Positions 40,022 through 40,832 of a stretch of 40,832 nt of DNA are shown piece by piece. The notes beneath the pieces are model-generated. The model was not told where the DNA came from and ran no database searches. It saw only the letters and a program-made list of their open reading frames with translations. The number at the start of each line of letters is the position of its first letter. Position 1 is the stretch's first letter. The position numbers and the translations under genes were made by a program. Source of the stretch: Streptomyces sp. NP-1717 (GTDB lineage Bacteria; Actinomycetota; Actinomycetes; Streptomycetales; Streptomycetaceae); contig NZ_JAAPBF010000043.1 of assembly GCF_022695985.1 (NCBI RefSeq), positions 1 through 40,832 on the forward strand, written 5' to 3'.

Positions 40022-40832
40022 TCAGCTGGCGCTGTCGACGGCGCGGGCGTCTCGACCGGGTTCACCGTCGAGCCGGCGCCATACACCAAGCGGATTTTCG
40101 TCACGGAGCTCAGCAGGCAACAGCGCGGTCGGCGCGTCCTGGTAGGCAACGGGGCGCAGGAAGCGCTCGATCGCGAGCGTTCCGACGGAAGTGCTGCGTG
40201 GGTCGGTCGTGGCCGGGAACGGCCCGCCGTGCACCATCGCGTGTCCGACCTCGACCCCGGTGGGCCAGCCGTCGAACAGGACGCGGCCTGCCCGCTCCTC
40301 CAGGAGCGGCAGCAGGGTCGCGGCGAGTGGATGATCGGCCTCGTCGGCGTGCACGGTCGCGGTGAGCTGGCCTTCCAGCGCGTCGACCGCCGCGGTCAGC
40401 TCGGAGGCGTCCGCGCATCGGACGATCAGGGACGTCGCGCCGAAGATCTCGGTCTGCAGCCGCGGGTCGGCGGCGAACCGGGCGCCGTCGACGGTCAGCA
40501 GCCGGGCGCGGCCACACGCCGCACTGTCGGGCCGGCCGCCGTGTGCGGATTCCTCGACGCCTTCCCGGGCCGCGAGGGCGTCGCCGGTGGCGGCGTAGTG
40601 GTCGGCGATGCCCTTGGTGAGCATGGTGGCTCCGGCGTCGGCGGCGACGGCGTCGGCAGCGGCCTTCGTGAACGCGTCGAGGCCAGGTCCTTCGACCGCC
40701 AGCACCAGACCGGGGTTGGTGCAGAACTGTCCGGCGCCGAGCGTCAGCGATCCGGCGAAGGCGGCACCCAGCTCGGCGCCGCGGAATTCGAGCGCCGCGG
40801 GTAGTAGCAGCACCGGATTGATGCTGCTCATC
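40022..40832 (-). CDS. Aldehyde dehydrogenase, alpha-ketoglutarate-semialdehyde type, 5' part outside window
   Basis: The C-terminal 269 residues are seen; the frame runs off the right edge. The catalytic Cys lies in LTLGAGQFCTNPGLVL (codon 40721-40723). SSINPVLLLPAAL and the FGATSLIVRC and ATVHADE segments match the 2,5-dioxovalerate (alpha-ketoglutarate semialdehyde) dehydrogenase branch, which feeds hydroxyproline, aldarate and pentose breakdown into the TCA cycle. Specificity is inferred from similarity. Stop at 40022. It is transcribed towards the importer, M24 and RidA genes and probably shares their pathway. Confidence 0.88.
   Translation of the reverse strand, partial: MSSINPVLLLPAALEFRGAELGAAFAGSLTLGAGQFCTNPGLVLAVEGPGLDAFTKAAADAVAADAGATMLTKGIADHYAATGDALAAREGVEESAHGGRPDSAACGRARLLTVDGARFAADPRLQTEIFGATSLIVRCADASELTAAVDALEGQLTATVHADEADHPLAATLLPLLEERAGRVLFDGWPTGVEVGHAMVHGGPFPATTDPRSTSVGTLAIERFLRPVAYQDAPTALLPAELRDENPLGVWRRLDGEPGRDARAVDSAS

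Noticed and set aside
1..40832. tRNA, rRNA, CRISPR arrays, prophage or biosynthetic megagenes
   Set aside because: No cloverleaf, regular repeat-spacer pattern, phage structural genes or modular synthase motifs were seen on either strand by eye.

Overview
The window looks like a chromosomal segment of a Streptomyces or a close relative. G+C is very high, third codon positions are almost all G or C, GTG starts are common, Tat and lipoprotein signals are frequent, and overlapping ATGA/GTGA gene junctions are common. Several genes belong to families I know mainly from streptomycetes (DUF5134, DUF6421, DUF6986, B3/4). I see no rRNA, tRNA, CRISPR array or intact transposase.

Layout. 1-450 is the 5' part of a DUF5134 membrane protein. 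857-8123 is a carbohydrate locus: a Tat-exported GH71/GH99-like enzyme converges, through a strong bidirectional terminator, on a two-gene operon. That operon encodes a GH38 alpha-mannosidase homologue whose catalytic Asp and zinc ligands are replaced, and a 916-residue regulator that appears to join an IS630-transposase-derived N-terminal half to a ROK repressor. I rate this the most unusual system in the window. 8396-16675 is a sugar or sugar-acid locus: a mannonate-dehydratase-like enolase-superfamily enzyme, a ThuA-like protein and a Gfo/Idh/MocA oxidoreductase in one operon; an IclR regulator; and an ABC importer (binding protein plus two permeases) ending in a short-chain epimerase/uronate-dehydrogenase-like protein.

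16822-26468 is mostly housekeeping-like: GNAT acetyltransferase, glycerophosphodiester phosphodiesterase, a DUF6421/SDR/threonine-aldolase-like operon, a B3/4 protein, an acyltransferase, a divergent DUF4395/thioredoxin pair, and etfB-etfA. A DUF6986 aldolase follows under a promoter with a TTCCG-N5-CGGAA operator. 28154-33878 is a second sugar regulon: LacI regulator, ROK sugar kinase, Tat-type lipoprotein binding protein and two permeases. Neither sugar importer has its own ATPase, so both probably share one encoded elsewhere (MsiK type).

34091 to the end looks accessory. A small conserved ORF is followed by the first seven codons of an AAA ATPase gene cut off at a junction, then unexplained sequence, then a 164-168-bp MITE-like element with long terminal inverted repeats. 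The MITE edge supplies the ridA stop codon. A related, more decayed element supplies the stop of the DUF6986 gene. Beyond it lies a leftward cluster: alpha-ketoglutarate-semialdehyde-type dehydrogenase (partial), NitT/TauT-type ABC importer, three-domain M24 peptidase-like enzyme and RidA. This reads as an uptake and catabolic pathway for an unidentified nitrogenous compound.
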